A stretch of 29,520 nt of DNA, taken from the NCBI GenBank assembly GCA_037176905.1, contig JBBBWG010002682.1:3207-32726 (forward strand), in the 5' to 3' direction. This document shows positions 1 through 11,409 of this stretch, one piece after another. The notes under the pieces are model-generated. The model was not told the DNA's origin and made no database searches. It saw only the letters and a list, made by a program, of their open reading frames with translations. The translations under genes were made by a program, and so were the position numbers. Numbering within the stretch: the first letter of the stretch is position 1; every line of letters begins with the position of its first letter. Source of the DNA: Azolla pinnata (Eukaryota > Streptophyta > Polypodiopsida > Salviniales > Salviniaceae).

Positions 1-26
1 GGACAGAAATGACTTAATCTGAAGGA

Positions 27-77
27 TGTAGTGACATTAAACTGTTTATAGGTTGTAGTGACATTAAACCGTTTATA
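27..77. repeat. Two-copy 24-bp tandem repeat, period 27
   Basis: Copies 27-50 and 54-77 (both start TGTAGTGACATTAAA) differ at one base. They lie in the intron just before the first visible ZRANB3-type exon, and the second copy runs into the 3' splice region (acceptor AG 83-84). No function is implied. Confidence 0.85.
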
Positions 78-84
78 CTTGCAG

Positions 85-3000
85 ACCGTATGATATTTTC
101 CACCAAATCAATATGCTCAGGTAACATTTCAATTTAATCATTTACCATTTTAGTGGTTGTAGCCTATAGTCATTACATTTCTAAGAAGTGTTGATTGTCG
201 TAGTCCTTGTTTACTGGGAAGGAACAAGTATGACTTCGCTCAAAATTATTGTAGCACAGAATCATTACAACAAAGTCAGCCTGTTTGGACTAAGGTAAAT
301 GTGGTATATGATAAGCAGTCTTAACTTATGTATTGTCAAACATCTAGTTACTGATTGTATATGTTATTTGAGATTGGTATTAGCAAGCAGTGTCTGCATA
401 AGTTTTGTTGCTAAATCACTTTCAATTAGTGATGATTTAATATCATGTGGGAGAAAATCTTAGTTAGAGAAGGAATACCAACTCACGTATCCAATTCTTA
501 TGTCGATTTAAGATCATAAAGTCTAGTGCTGATGCATAGATTGAAATTTCCCATATATATAGATTTTCCATATACCAATTTATGCATCTAAACTCATATA
601 GATTGATGAATTTCCCATCGGCATTCAACAAATGCACATGCTTTTAAAGGAGTTCTTAAGATTTTCTAAATATGAGTTGACATAATGCTCCAATTCTTTG
701 TTGTTTAATGATTCAATAGTCTGTCTTACAACCATTTTTTTCTCATGATTTCCAGGACTTTTCCAAAGGAAAGCGTTTACATGAATTGAACATATTGCTT
801 AGAGAAACAGTGATGGTACTTATGCCGACTTTTGTTTCTTCATTGCCAAGCAAGGAATCACACACACAACATGCATATATAATCCACACTGAGTAAGCGC
901 TGCTCAAATATAATAGGAAACGTATCAATGTGAAATTAAGTTTATAGAAATATGCAAGAAAAATAAGAACCTCATGTGCATTCATATTTCTTTTCCTTGT
1001 GCTAGTTCATTCTAGCATCTACAATCTGCATTGAGTAAACCCTGCTCATTACAGTAGGAAATCTTCACACCAAGCTAAAATCGGACTTATAGAGATAGTG
1101 GCACCTTGCTAAGGAAAATAAGAACTTTATATGCATTCATATATTTTTTTCTTTTTTCTATTAATGCATACATTTTTGGTGGAACAAGTATGTGAAACAA
1201 ATACAAAAGTTACGTCACTCATTAAGAGAACACCCTTATTGGATATATTCTCATTGTTTCTTTGATCTATGACTATTAGACTTTGGGTAACATGCCTTCC
1301 AAAACAAGACAATGGAGACTCTTTGAGTATATTTCACTAGAGAATATGTGGGATGAAAATTTTGTAAAAATTATTTGGTTTTTATCCTCTCACTTCAGAT
1401 TCGAAGATTAAAAGATGATGTTTTAGCACAACTTCCTCCTAAACGAAGGCAAATCATCAGATTGACATTGGAAGCAGCTGATGTGATGGAAGCAAAATCA
1501 CACGTTGAAAAGCGTAACTCAGAAGAACTGCAGCCTTGTATCTGTGGTTTTTCTTTCAAAGGATGTTGCGATTGTGATTGTGAAGATGTGGAAGATGATG
1601 TGGATAGTGCATCAACTGTTAATATGGCTCATCAGGGTATGATATATTCATGATCCTAAAAGAAAAATGAAGGTTGAATGGATATTGAGTCATTCCTGTT
1701 TTGTTCTGGATGATAACATCTACGGTGTAAGGGAATTGAGGATATTTGTGGGGTTTAGGGTTTAGGGTTTTAATACTGAATTTGCTAATATGTGAAGGTA
1801 AATTATTTTCGCATTGTCATTCCTTTTCCTGTATAATTTTTCAGGGAAATCTACAAAGTATCGTGCACCTTTAACCCTATCATATCAAGAGATTGGACTT
1901 GCAAAGTTAAGAGGTGTTCGAGAATGGCTATCAAATCATCCCTTGCTGTCCCATCCTGATAAAGATATTTTAGGAAGGAAAGATGTGCCAAAAATGATCA
2001 TTTTTGCCCATCATATAAAGGTCTTGGATTCCATCCAAGTAAGCGCTTTTATTGAATTTTTTCTGCTTCCATTTTTATGTTTTTTGTATCTGAAATGGTT
2101 TCTCATGCCATAATAGGAAATGGTCCATGGTAAATGTTTAGAATATGTGCGGATTGATGGATCCACTATGGCAAGTGATCGGCAAAAAGCTGTGGATGCT
2201 TTTAGGTGCAAAGATGAGGTAGTCCGCCAGATGCAGATGCTATTACATTATAATATTTATCATGCATTCAGCTTTCGTTAGTATTTATGGGCAATGTTTC
2301 AAATTTCTTACCCTCTATGTGTACTTTGCAGGTAAGGATTGCCATCATAGGATTAACTGCTGGGGGTGTAGGACTGAATTTCTCATCTGCACAATCCGTT
2401 GTCTTTGCGGAGCTCCCAAAATCAACCTCGGACCTACTACAGGTGAGAATGGATGTTTAATGTTTGCTTCTAAATTTCTCATGTTGGGAAATAAGAGCTG
2501 CAAGCAATTTTCTTAGCATTCACAATTTTATACATGTGGGTATGCTCATTACATGGTTTGAACTGTCTAACAATTTTACACTTTCACTTCATATGCAAAC
2601 TACTTCCTAAATCATCCATTATTGCAGGCAGAGGACAGAGCTCACAGATATGGGCAATGTAATGCAGTCAATATTTACTTCTTTTGTGCCAAGGTAGTCC
2701 TTCTACTACTTATGAGTGTAAGTCAATTATGATTCCTTATTGCTTAAACATCTTGTTAATATATCCAGGATACAACAGACGAGATGCAATGGCAAAGCTT
2801 AAGCAAGAGCATGGAGAGAGTCTCTACTATGACCAATGGTTCCGAAAATGCTGTCACTGAAATCAAGGTAGTTGGTTACGATTTTAAATACTCAAATTTG
2901 ATGCACAGTTGTCAATTTCTAATATGCTTACCATTGGAACAACATTGTCTCAAGATCTCTAATTTCTATTCTCTTTCCTGTTTCTTGTGGATGTTTGATT

Positions 3001-5461
3001 CTGAATGATTATGCAGGTAAATGCTGTTTTAGATGCATCAACAATAGGTAATAATGGAAAAGACACAAATTCGAACACACTGAATCAAGAAAATGGAATG
3101 ATAATAAGCTTCTCAGACAGTTTGGTTCCACCAAGAACGCTCAAAGTCTTAGAACCAAGGATTCTGTTAAACTGTGAAAATGAGCGGAAAATCACTGATC
3201 CCCGTGAAGATAGTGGGGTAATCTTACCCCTTGAAAACAATATGGCTACTACACTAGTTCAAGAAGACAAAGAGTCCAACCTATTCCCTGATTGTCTCAT
3301 GTTTGAGGTGATTTCTTTTGTAAATTATCCTCCCTGATTCTCTTATGTTTGAGGGGATTTTTGTGTAATATGTCCTGCCTTGATGAGAAGGAAAAATTTA
3401 TAAATTTTTTTGGTTTCCAGGTTAGTTCAAATACGGGGAGAATCCATCTTTACGGAAGATCAATGGAAAATGGATACAGGCCTACTCCATTGGGAGATAA
3501 TTTTCTTCCTGAAGATCTAGAGACTGCAAAAGGATTGCCCAGCGTTAGGCATTGCACAAGCCTCCCTGCTTGTCTGAAGGAGAACTCGAAGAATTTTGAC
3601 TTATCAGTTTCCTTTATCAAAGAATGGAATTCGCTCCGTCCAGTTCAAAGGAACTGCTTGCTGGGAAGGCCTTTGCAAATACCCCTGGCACTGGAATTGG
3701 AACTTTCTAAGGTTGAAGGTCCCTATCTTCAAGGAGTAAGTTAAAAAAAAAAACACAATCTGATGCTTAGGAGGTTCTTAAAATGTCCCCAGTGACGTAG
3801 TGATAACATGTTAGGGTCAATTGTATATATACAGGGCCTATTGAAAGGAGGTTCAAAGCGCCGTGTAATACCGTCCAGTGAAATAGATGCTAATCTTCCA
3901 GAGGGTGCAGCTTGGAAAGAGATCACATTACGTCAAAACTCCTTCAAAGAGAGATTAGTAAAACAAGCATGGACCACTGCTGGAGAACCTCTATGTAAAC
4001 TCTGTTTCAAACAATGCTTGTAAGTTTCTTTTGTTTCGCTTTCTCTCTCTCTTTTCTGATGAGTGCAAGGATGCTGTCTGATTAGGATGAATTTATGTAG
4101 TACTTTTCTGTAAATACAACCGTGACGAATACGCCGATAAACGAGGTACCCACAACAATATGTGATAAATCTGGCTGACCATGAACAAATAATTTGAAGC
4201 CCTTAAAAACAGTTAAAGGAATAGCACCCTTTTATCTACACACTATCAAAAAATTCATATGATAATATGTTGCATCATACTTGCCTGAAAAACAATATAT
4301 GGAAATAGGATGCTTTTACTCAAACATACCTATTAATTTATATGAAGGCTACCATCGTTATTTGATTAATTATCCAAATCGCATCGTTATTTTTGTGCAG
4401 AAAATCTTGCTCAAAGACACCTGAGTATTTCGAAGATCTCTTCTGTGATAACGAATGCTATCAAAACTATAGGCTAAAAACTAGCCAGACATACCTCCGG
4501 CAGGTGTGTGTAATCTGCACTATCCCATTTACGCATTATCTGCATTTTAACTACTTCTCACGTTTCAAAAATGTATTTTAAAACAGAAACATGTTTAATA
4601 TGATCAGAAATATCGTTTCTACTGTGTAGGAATTGTTTCTCTTGGAAAAAGGTGTGTGCACCATCTGTAAGCTGGATTGTCATGCATTGATAAAGAAGAT
4701 CCGTCCGTTATCTTTAGAAAAGCGGAGAGAATACACCCTGCAAAAGGCCCCAGAATTCAAGATTTATACGTGTTTGTAAGGATTTTTTTTATCATTTGCA
4801 GATATAATCACTCCCATTGTGCGTGCACAACGGGTAGGGGTAGGTTCAATGGGTGCAATGGACATTATTCTAAGATAATTGATGTTTTCAGGCTGGAGAG
4901 GTTGGTGTGTGATCCGAAGGAGGGAAATGCTTGGCATGCTGATCATATTGTTCCAGTCTTCCAGGGAGGAGGTAATATCGGTTTTTTTTTGCACTTCTGG
5001 TAATGTTTTCTCCAAAAAGAGAAGTGGTTCTCAGACATTAGTGAAATCAATGCAGGTGAATGCAATCTGCATAATGTGAGGACACTTTGTGTGATTTGTC
5101 ATGCTAAAGTTACAGCAGAGCAATCACAAAAGAGGCGCAAATCATTTGCAAGAGCCAAACAAGGTTTCCAAGTAACCATTGAGAAATTTATTGAAAACTG
5201 GTGCAAGAAGCGAATGCGAACATTCGAATCTGAGGTCAGATAAGCATTGCATTATTGCCTTTCATGTGGCTATCTGGTCGTATGTTGCTAGTGTCTCTTG
5301 CTCGCTCAAAGAATTTGTATTGTCTGCAGGATGGAAACGTAGCTCATGCAGAGTTGAGTGACAATGAAACTGATCACGATATTCTCAGCATTCACATTAC
5401 TGGCAGTGTATACTCTAGAAAGGACAGTACAAGCAACGCATGTAATGAAGATAATGAGTAA
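85..5461 (+). CDS. ZRANB3: ZRANB3-type SNF2 annealing helicase/HNH nuclease, C-terminal part (5' end outside window)
   Basis: Known role of the family: an ATP-dependent DNA annealing helicase with structure-specific nuclease activity that acts at stalled replication forks in the nucleus. Exons read: 85-120, 204-294, 756-815, 1399-1636, 1845-2038, 2117-2218, 2332-2442, 2628-2693, 2769-2867, 3017-3307, 3421-3735, 3835-4019, 4401-4503, 4630-4775, 4892-4971, 5056-5234, 5330-5461. All introns are GT-AG, phases agree throughout, and 808 codons precede TAA 5459-5461. Visible SNF2 landmarks: FHQIN, LLGRNKYDFAQNYC, TVM-IRRLKDDVLAQLPPKRR across the 815/1399 junction, motif IV KMIIFAHH, motif V GLTAGGVGLNF, motif VI AEDRAHRYGQ. 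A Cys cluster (CKLC...CDNEC, 3990-4460) precedes an HNH fold with CTIC, HADHIVPVFQGGG and CVICH. I see no RanBP2-type zinc finger, in line with my memory of the plant relatives. The first partial codon shows that the gene starts upstream. Very confident of the family; exact exon edges are hand-called. Confidence 0.93.
1751..1771. repeat. Short interstitial telomere-type tract (TTTAGGG)
   Basis: Two full TTTAGGG heptamers plus partial units lie inside intron 1637-1844 of the ZRANB3-type gene. This is the Arabidopsis-type plant telomere unit. Such short tracts are common in plant introns and 5' leaders, and too short to be a telomere relic on their own. Confidence 0.85.
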
Positions 5462-5495
5462 TTACCTAAGGCATCATTGAACGGAGGTTGGTGGC

Positions 5496-5968
5496 AAAGG
5501 CATCTGATCAGAATCTGGACCCAAAAGGTGATCAATGATGGCAAAGAAGGACTTGAACAGCCTTGCAGCAGAGATCTTGGGTGTGCATGTCCATCATCCC
5601 CATAAGGGTATTGGTTCAGGACAAGCACAGCATAACATATTCAACAACAAAGGCATCTGATCAGAATCTGGACCCAAAAGGTGATCAATGATGGCAAAGA
5701 AGGATTTGAACAGCCTTGCAGCAGAGAGCTTGGGTGTGCATGTCCATCATCCCCATAAGGGTATTGGTTCAGGAAAAGCACAGCATAAAATATTCAACAA
5801 CAAAGGCATCTGATCAGAATCTGGACCCAAAAGGTGATCAATGATGGCAAAGAAGGTTTTGAACAGCCTTGCAGCAGAGTTGTCCAAGATCTTGGATGTG
5901 CATGTCCATCATCCCCATAAGGGTGTATATGTTCAGGACAAGCACAGCATAGCATATTTAACAACAAA
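5496..5968. repeat. 153-bp satellite, three tandem copies, in the 3' flank of the ZRANB3-type gene
   Basis: Units begin with AAAGGCATCTGATCAG at 5496, 5649 and 5802, so the period is exactly 153 for the first two. The third has a short insertion after GCAGCAGAG and is about 167 bp. Copies 1 and 2 differ at only a few bases, which points to recent duplication. The array starts 35 bp after the stop codon, so it may be transcribed as 3' UTR. Further decayed pieces of the unit follow at about 6096-6230 (GATCAATGAAGGCA, then a stretch resembling the unit's GCATAACATATTC end). Confidence 0.92.
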
Positions 5969-5975
5969 TCCTAAA

Positions 5976-6290
5976 TGCAATCTGAAATGATTCTCATTGC
6001 ATGGTTTGGAAGAGGTTAATGACAAGAAGAATGCAATCTGAAATGATTCTCAATGCATGGTTTGGAAGAGGTTTAATGACAAGAAGAATGCAATCTGATC
6101 AATGAAGGCAAAAAGAAGGCTTTGGATACAGCCATTGATTCACGGTTCAGCTCACAGCAGAGGAGTTAAAGAACTCAGTGTATCGGGTTCAAGATAAGCG
6201 CATCATAACATATTCCATGGCAACAAAATTTTCTAATCTAGAGAATTGACTCATTGCATGGCTTTGAAGAGGTTAATGACAAGAAGTGTG
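5976..6290. repeat. 56-57-bp tandem repeat with a decayed outlying copy
   Basis: Units begin TGCAATCTGAAATGATTC at 5976 and 6032, and a third start at 6089 switches after TGCAATCTG into the neighbouring satellite sequence (GATCAATGA). A further partial copy (TCATTGCATGGCTTTGAAG...) lies at 6251-6288. The interleaving with the 153-bp unit suggests that one repeat arose by unequal exchange inside the other. Confidence 0.85.
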
Positions 6291-7265
6291 TTGGAGCTTT
6301 TATCATCTGAAATGTGCCAAGATGAAGACTATGGGCCCATAGCAAACCAAGCATATTCACCATGAAATACTAATTACACAATCATCCTCAAAAACACCTT
6401 GAAACTGGTGTAAATACATGGGCAAGGACAGGAATGCAGGGACAGAGGAATGCAGGTGTAAATAAATCCTAAACTTGAGGCAATTTCAACCGTTAACTGG
6501 TTATATTGCAATGCTTAAAAGAGGGTTACAGACGCAGTAACGCAACAGAAATCATTTGATCAAGTGGAAGGCTTTGTGGTAACGACTTCAACGAATTAGC
6601 TCCACAGAATTTGTACACGTTGTTATTCATGAATAATGTCTCTTTTATCTAGAATCCCAATTGTAACATTCTGGTGAACAATTTATTCATAATCCATCAC
6701 ACTTTGAACACAAAATTTCATTCATTAATACAAATTCTTTTACCTGTAACTGTTTTTGTACCACTTTGGTAAACATTTAGAGGTTTATACTTGATTCTTT
6801 GCCTTTCTAAACAGAAATCAATTTATTTATTCACTCTCTCGAGGTTGTCAACACAAGTAAGAAACCAAGCCTTTAGAAGTGCTGGTATGTGCAGATTAAG
6901 GGCGTTAATAGCCTTGACACATGAACAAACATTCTCAATTCTCGGGAATTTCAGCAAATAAGATTATTACCTTCTACGTGCTCCAGTAGTGACATAAACA
7001 TTGCAGTTATCTGCATGAAATCAAAATGCAAGCATCTATCTGCTCAGCTGAAATTGCTATGAATATGTTGTATGTATTGCACAGGATGTTGAAATTAAGT
7101 TATATCAGAGTCTGTTAGGATTAGACAGAGGAAGAATTCGTATCAAAATGGTAACAAGTTAAGGTTGTTCATTGTATAGACATCGATTGAGACCTAAAAA
7201 GACCTTACTCCTCACATCTGAAGGGATATACATGATAACTGTTTTCAAGGAAAACAAAAATGACA
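6291..7265. other. Intergenic, no gene seen
   Basis: AT-rich sequence between the convergent ZRANB3-type and exonuclease genes. AATAAA at 6461-6466 is a possible polyadenylation signal for the plus-strand gene but is unsupported otherwise. Only short open frames occur, none with recognisable protein character. Confidence 0.6.
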
Positions 7266-8816
7266 TCAAGATCCAGCCCATTCAAAGAAACCACACTGGT
7301 CACCATCAACCATTGTCCACCTCCCACAGGCAAAGAAAAATTTACCACAGTTGGGTCCTGGTTTTTTCACCAAGCGTCGCTTGCATCGAACACCACAGTA
7401 GCATACCTTGGAATCTCTTCCAGTGTTGGCTAGATCGATCGTTCTACTTGCAGCATCTCTTAAGGAATCACTTGCATCAGTATGCCCTAACATTACAGGC
7501 CATTCAGGACGCCTTATCTTTGTTACCATAGGTTGAGGATCTAATGAACCCGTAATGGTTAAGTTTGTGCCTCGCCGGATCAACTCGAGTGCTAGTCGAG
7601 CTGTATTAAAAGCATCATCGAGACCGCAATGTGCACGCCCATTCCATTTCAAGCCAGATGCTTCAACTGCTTTTCGAAGGTTGCATTTCCGCCCATTGAA
7701 AGCATTTTGAAACAGAACTTTTAAGTTGATCCACCTGAGCATATCATTTGATCATTGTGAGATAGTGCTGGATTCCACAAAAACGATGATACACCAATGC
7801 ACAAGCACATCATAAACATTAATGCAAATCCTAAACACCATAAACCACTATTCTAACATTTTGGGACAGCGGCCATTAGATTTCTTATCGGGACATTGCA
7901 TGCTTAGCTTTTCAAACCTCTTGTCCCTCTGCAGAGTAATGTGTCCTTATAAAACATGACTACCCATTTAACGTACACAAGAATCTCTAAATAGAAGGGT
8001 ATATATCAATACCTATTGAAATATAGTGGCTTATTCAAGCTTTTGAGCTTGCATTCCGATTCCAACATAGTCTTGCAATCCCAATCTGACCATATTAAAA
8101 TTGCAAATTTTGTCACTTTGATTCCTTTTTCCTCTAGCCATTTGTCATGCTGATAGAGGGCTTCTGCCAGAGTCACGCCCTTGTCCACCTATAAATTCAG
8201 GGTTTAGTATTAGGTACAGGGAATAAAAAATTCACAATGAAACATCCCATTAACACAAACAAAACACGTATGCAAGCACCTGCTCTTGGCTTATACCCGT
8301 AAGGCTTGTGCAAAATTCTGTCAGGATGGGATGATGAACTGGCTTCACATAGGTATGGAAGCTATCTCCTAATATCAGTCTTCGGCAATCCACAATCACA
8401 GCTGGAAATTCAATTATTTCTTGTGGCTTTAGAGCATTCATGTCCTTGGCGCAAGTTGCTTCGAAATCAATTACTACAACATAATCAAAGTCTTGCGGTT
8501 TGAGAGTTTCCTGGCTTCCACAGTTGACTGAATTCCCAACCACCATGTGGTTGGTCTCGCTAACTAGAGTGGCTCTAACAGTGCTTAGTTGCTCCACATC
8601 CCCACCAAGTGTACTACGATCCTGCTGAATTCTGTTTGTGAGCTCCCATGGCATCGAGCTCTCTTTCTTAGCATGCAATGCATTAGAACTATCAGGGAAG
8701 TTTGTGGCCGACCTTACACTACAATGCATGGTTGATACTGCAACTTCAGAGTATGCTTTCCCCGTAAACTGCCTCTTCTGTAAGCGACGAAGGGCTTGTT
8801 CACGATTATGAGCCAT
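7266..8816 (-). CDS. ERI2-type DEDDh 3'-5' exonuclease with C-terminal GRF zinc finger
   Basis: Exons on the minus strand: 8280-8816, 8013-8188, 7266-7734; introns are GT-AG and the frame is kept, giving 393 residues. The ExoI motif is VVVIDFEATC (D117, E119), ExoII is WSDWD (D216 likely catalytic) and ExoIII is HCGLDDA (H273, D278), so the DEDDh set is complete. Residues 349-391 form a GRF zinc finger (CYCG, PNCGKFFFAC, QCGFFEW), a module that binds single-stranded nucleic acid. The pairing matches animal ERI2 (exonuclease domain-containing 1) rather than ERI1, which has a SAP domain. Family members trim structured RNA 3' ends; the plant substrate is unknown. Residues 1-105 are polar and unrecognised. 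The start chosen is ATG 8816. The same frame stays open upstream through about 44 nt to a possible acceptor (CCTAAG), so an upstream coding exon is possible. Confidence 0.9.
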
Positions 8817-9364
8817 CCTCTCTGGGTCAGAGAAATCAAAATGAAGAGTGTGAGATGACCTTAGGAATTTTTATGCATGTAATCAATAGTTTAAAATATG
8901 GTTATGACAATCCTACAAGTCCTGGAAAACACAATCCTTGTCAGGCATTACCTTATTGCATGAAGGAATGGGAATCTACCACATTTCAACACACAACATC
9001 CTGGTGGAACTTGGCTAATACCACTGACATTTCTAACAACACTGACATCTGCGAAAAAACCTTCGCTTCCTTTATAAATTTCAAGATGCCAACACTTTGT
9101 TGCTTGATATTTTTTTTTATAACTCTTGCGGGCTGACACCATGCGAAATCACAAAGGCAAGGAATTGTTTCACCTCTGAATCCCCCTTAAAACGCTCCCT
9201 TCTACCCATTTCCTAACTTGCTACCTTCTAAGAGGTTCTTTGTGATGCATCAAGACAACAAACGAGCATTTTTTTTTATCAGTCAGATTTCCTTGGCCCA
9301 AGGCTTTGTTAAAGCATTCCCGAATTCGAAAATTTGGGCATTCCAGAATTTTCAAAGGCTTGGA
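8817..9364. other. Intergenic, upstream of the exonuclease gene
   Basis: AT-rich and presumed to hold the minus-strand exonuclease promoter. No convincing TATA box or open frame with protein character was found on either strand. Confidence 0.5.
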
Positions 9365-10460
9365 GCAACATGGGGTTTCCTTCTCATGTTGCATCTTGAT
9401 CTCTATCATTTGAACATCTCATGTTAACATGAGGTTTCCTTCCATGCTGTACCTTAATCATCATCCTTACTGTTTTGGCCTTAACCCTATCCTAAACAGT
9501 AAACCCATAAACCGTAAAACACAAACCTGAATCCTACCCTCTACAGCCCTGTCATCAGCCCCCTTGCCCTAATCCTATCCTTAAAGTATTAGAAAAATTA
9601 ATGTTTAACCTGATGTTTCCTTCCATGCTGTAACTTTATCACTATCCTTACCGTTTTGGCCTTGACCCTATCCTAAACACTAAACCCTAAACCCTAAAAC
9701 ACAAACCTGAATCCTACTCTTTACAGCCCTATCATCAACCCTTTCTTCCTGCCCTAATGCTCGCCATAGAGTATTAGAAAACTTAATGTTAACATGAGGT
9801 TTCCTTCTATGCTGTATCGTAATCACTATTCTCACCGTTTTTGGGCTTAACGCTATCCTAAACCCTAAGCACAAACCTGGATCTCACCCTTCACAGCCCT
9901 ATCATCAGCCCCCCCCCGCCCTAATCCTATCCTTAAAAAAACTTAATGCTAACATGAAGTTTCCTTCCATGCGGAACCTTAATCACTATCCTTACCGTTT
10001 TGGCCTTAACCCTATCCTAAAACCTAAACCCTAAACACAAACCCTAAACCCTACCCTTTACAGCCCTATCAGCAGTCCCCCTGCCCTAAATCCTAGCCTT
10101 AAAAAGCATTAGAAAGCCCAAGAAGAGAGTAAACACAAACCCTAATCACCATCTTTACCATTTTGGCCTTAGCCCTATCCTAAAACTAAACCCTAAGCAC
10201 AAACCCTAAACCCTACCCTTTACAGCCCTATCAGCAGTCCCCCTGCCCTAAATCCTGGCCTTAAAGCATTCGAAAAACCCAAGAAGGGAGTAAACACAAA
10301 CCCTAATCACTATCCTTACCGTTTTGGCCTTAGCCCTATCCTAAAACCTAAACCCTAAGCACAAACCCTAAGCACAAACCCTAAACCCCTACCCTTTACA
10401 GCCCCTATCATCAGTCCCCCCTGCCCTAAATCCTAGCCTTGAAAAGCATTAGAAAGCTCA
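9365..10460. repeat. Telobox-rich tandem array, 161-183-bp units
   Basis: The landmark TTTTGGCC recurs at 9473, 9654, about 9837 (variant), 9998, 10161 and 10322, so spacing falls from about 182 to about 162 bp along the array. Each unit carries AACATGAGGTTTCCTTC-like sequence (early units), then CCCTATCCTAAA with several CCCTAAA/CCCTAAAC motifs, then ACAGCCCTATCA, CCCTGCCCTAA and CATTAGAAA. Early units keep the TTCCTTCCATGC segment and later ones replace it with CCCAAGAAG. The decayed edge is near 9365 and the last unit fades into the GC-rich PPR leader near 10460. The plant telobox AAACCCTA is present many times. Confidence 0.9.
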
Positions 10461-10480
10461 AGAAGAGGGCAAACACCCGA

Positions 10481-10930
10481 ACCACATTGAGCAGAAGCAG
10501 AAGCAGAAGCAGAAGAAGCTCAAGGCACCTTTGTGGGTTTGATCGAGCACGGAAGCGCGCGCAAGGGGAGGAGCTCTTCTTGCCCTGCATGGTGCGAAAT
10601 CAGCGTGCCCTATCTGAAGCTTCCATGGCGGAGGAGGAAGAGGAGGAGAAGCAGCAGCAACAGCAGCAGCAGCAGCAGCAGGGGGAGGATCTCTGTTCAT
10701 TGGAGCTCTCCTAGAGGCAACGGCGTTCTGAAGCGCGAGAAGGCGGCCTGTGGAGGGGATCAGAGGGCGCGCCATGGGTCGCCATGGAGCAGAAATGGGT
10801 TCTTCTTCTTCTGCTGCTTCTTCTTCTTCTTCTTCTGCTTCTACTTCTGCTTCTTCTGCTTCTTCTTCTGCTGCTGCGACGCTTGCAGAAGAAGAGAAGA
10901 AGCTCCTCCTCTTCTTCTGTCTCTCTTCTG
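10481..10930. repeat. Imperfect trinucleotide tracts (CAG, GAG, CTT/CTG)
   Basis: GCAGAA repeats at about 10492-10518, a CAG/CAA run at about 10651-10680, and a CTT-rich tract with CTG interruptions at about 10799-10925. They sit in the GC-rich region upstream of the PPR gene. They produce long low-complexity open frames on both strands (poly-Glu/Gln/Ser/Arg) with no conserved-domain character. They may be part of the transcribed leader or the promoter. Confidence 0.8.
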
Positions 10931-11220
10931 CTGCTCTTCCCAACGGATAAAGCTTTCTGCTTTTCTGCTTTCTTGGATTCCTGCGTTGCGATTCCGTCTC
11001 TCTTGCTTCGTCTTTTCCGAGGGAATTCTGCATTTCTGAGTCTTTTGTGCTTTCTCTGTCTGTGCTTTTCCATGTCCTGAAAGATCTCCCCCCTCCCCCC
11101 CAAATCTTGGGGCTTTCTCCGCTGCAGATTCCATCGCTTCCTCGATCCTCTTCCTCCTCCTCCTGTCTCTCCTCGAATCCGTCTGCTCTTTCCTTCTCGC
11201 ATTCGCCCTTCTGCGTTTCC

Positions 11221-11409
11221 ATGCGCCGAATCTCTCTCTCGCCTTTCTCCACCGAGGATTCCTGCTGTTTGAAGCTCGGTTTTGCGAAGATTCTGGAGCG
11301 GTTTCGACAGCAGAATGCGGCGGCGGCTCGCGAGGGAACCATGTCTGCAGCGATCTGTGGCTTGATGCCGGATCCGGGGGATTCGGGGCCCCTTGATGCC
11401 GGAATTTGA
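11221..11409 (+). promoter_or_regulatory. Candidate uORF whose stop overlaps the PPR start codon
   Basis: ATG 11221 opens a 62-codon frame ending at TGA 11407-11409. The A of that TGA is the A of the PPR ATG 11409, giving TGATG, a stop-start overlap. The peptide begins MRRISLSPF and contains AKILERFRQQNAAAAREG, so it is rich in Arg, Ser and Ala and poor in acidic residues, like an organelle targeting peptide. A shorter in-frame start lies at 11341 (22 codons). Whether it is a uORF, or a targeting segment joined to the PPR frame by a missed intron or a sequence error, cannot be settled here. Confidence 0.4.

Noticed and set aside
4802-4891. Possible extra HNH exon segment after a 26-nt intron (4776-4801)
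   Set aside because: The frame is open, but 26 nt is too short for a plant spliceosomal intron. The 116-nt intron 4776-4891 keeps the frame and restores family-like sequence.
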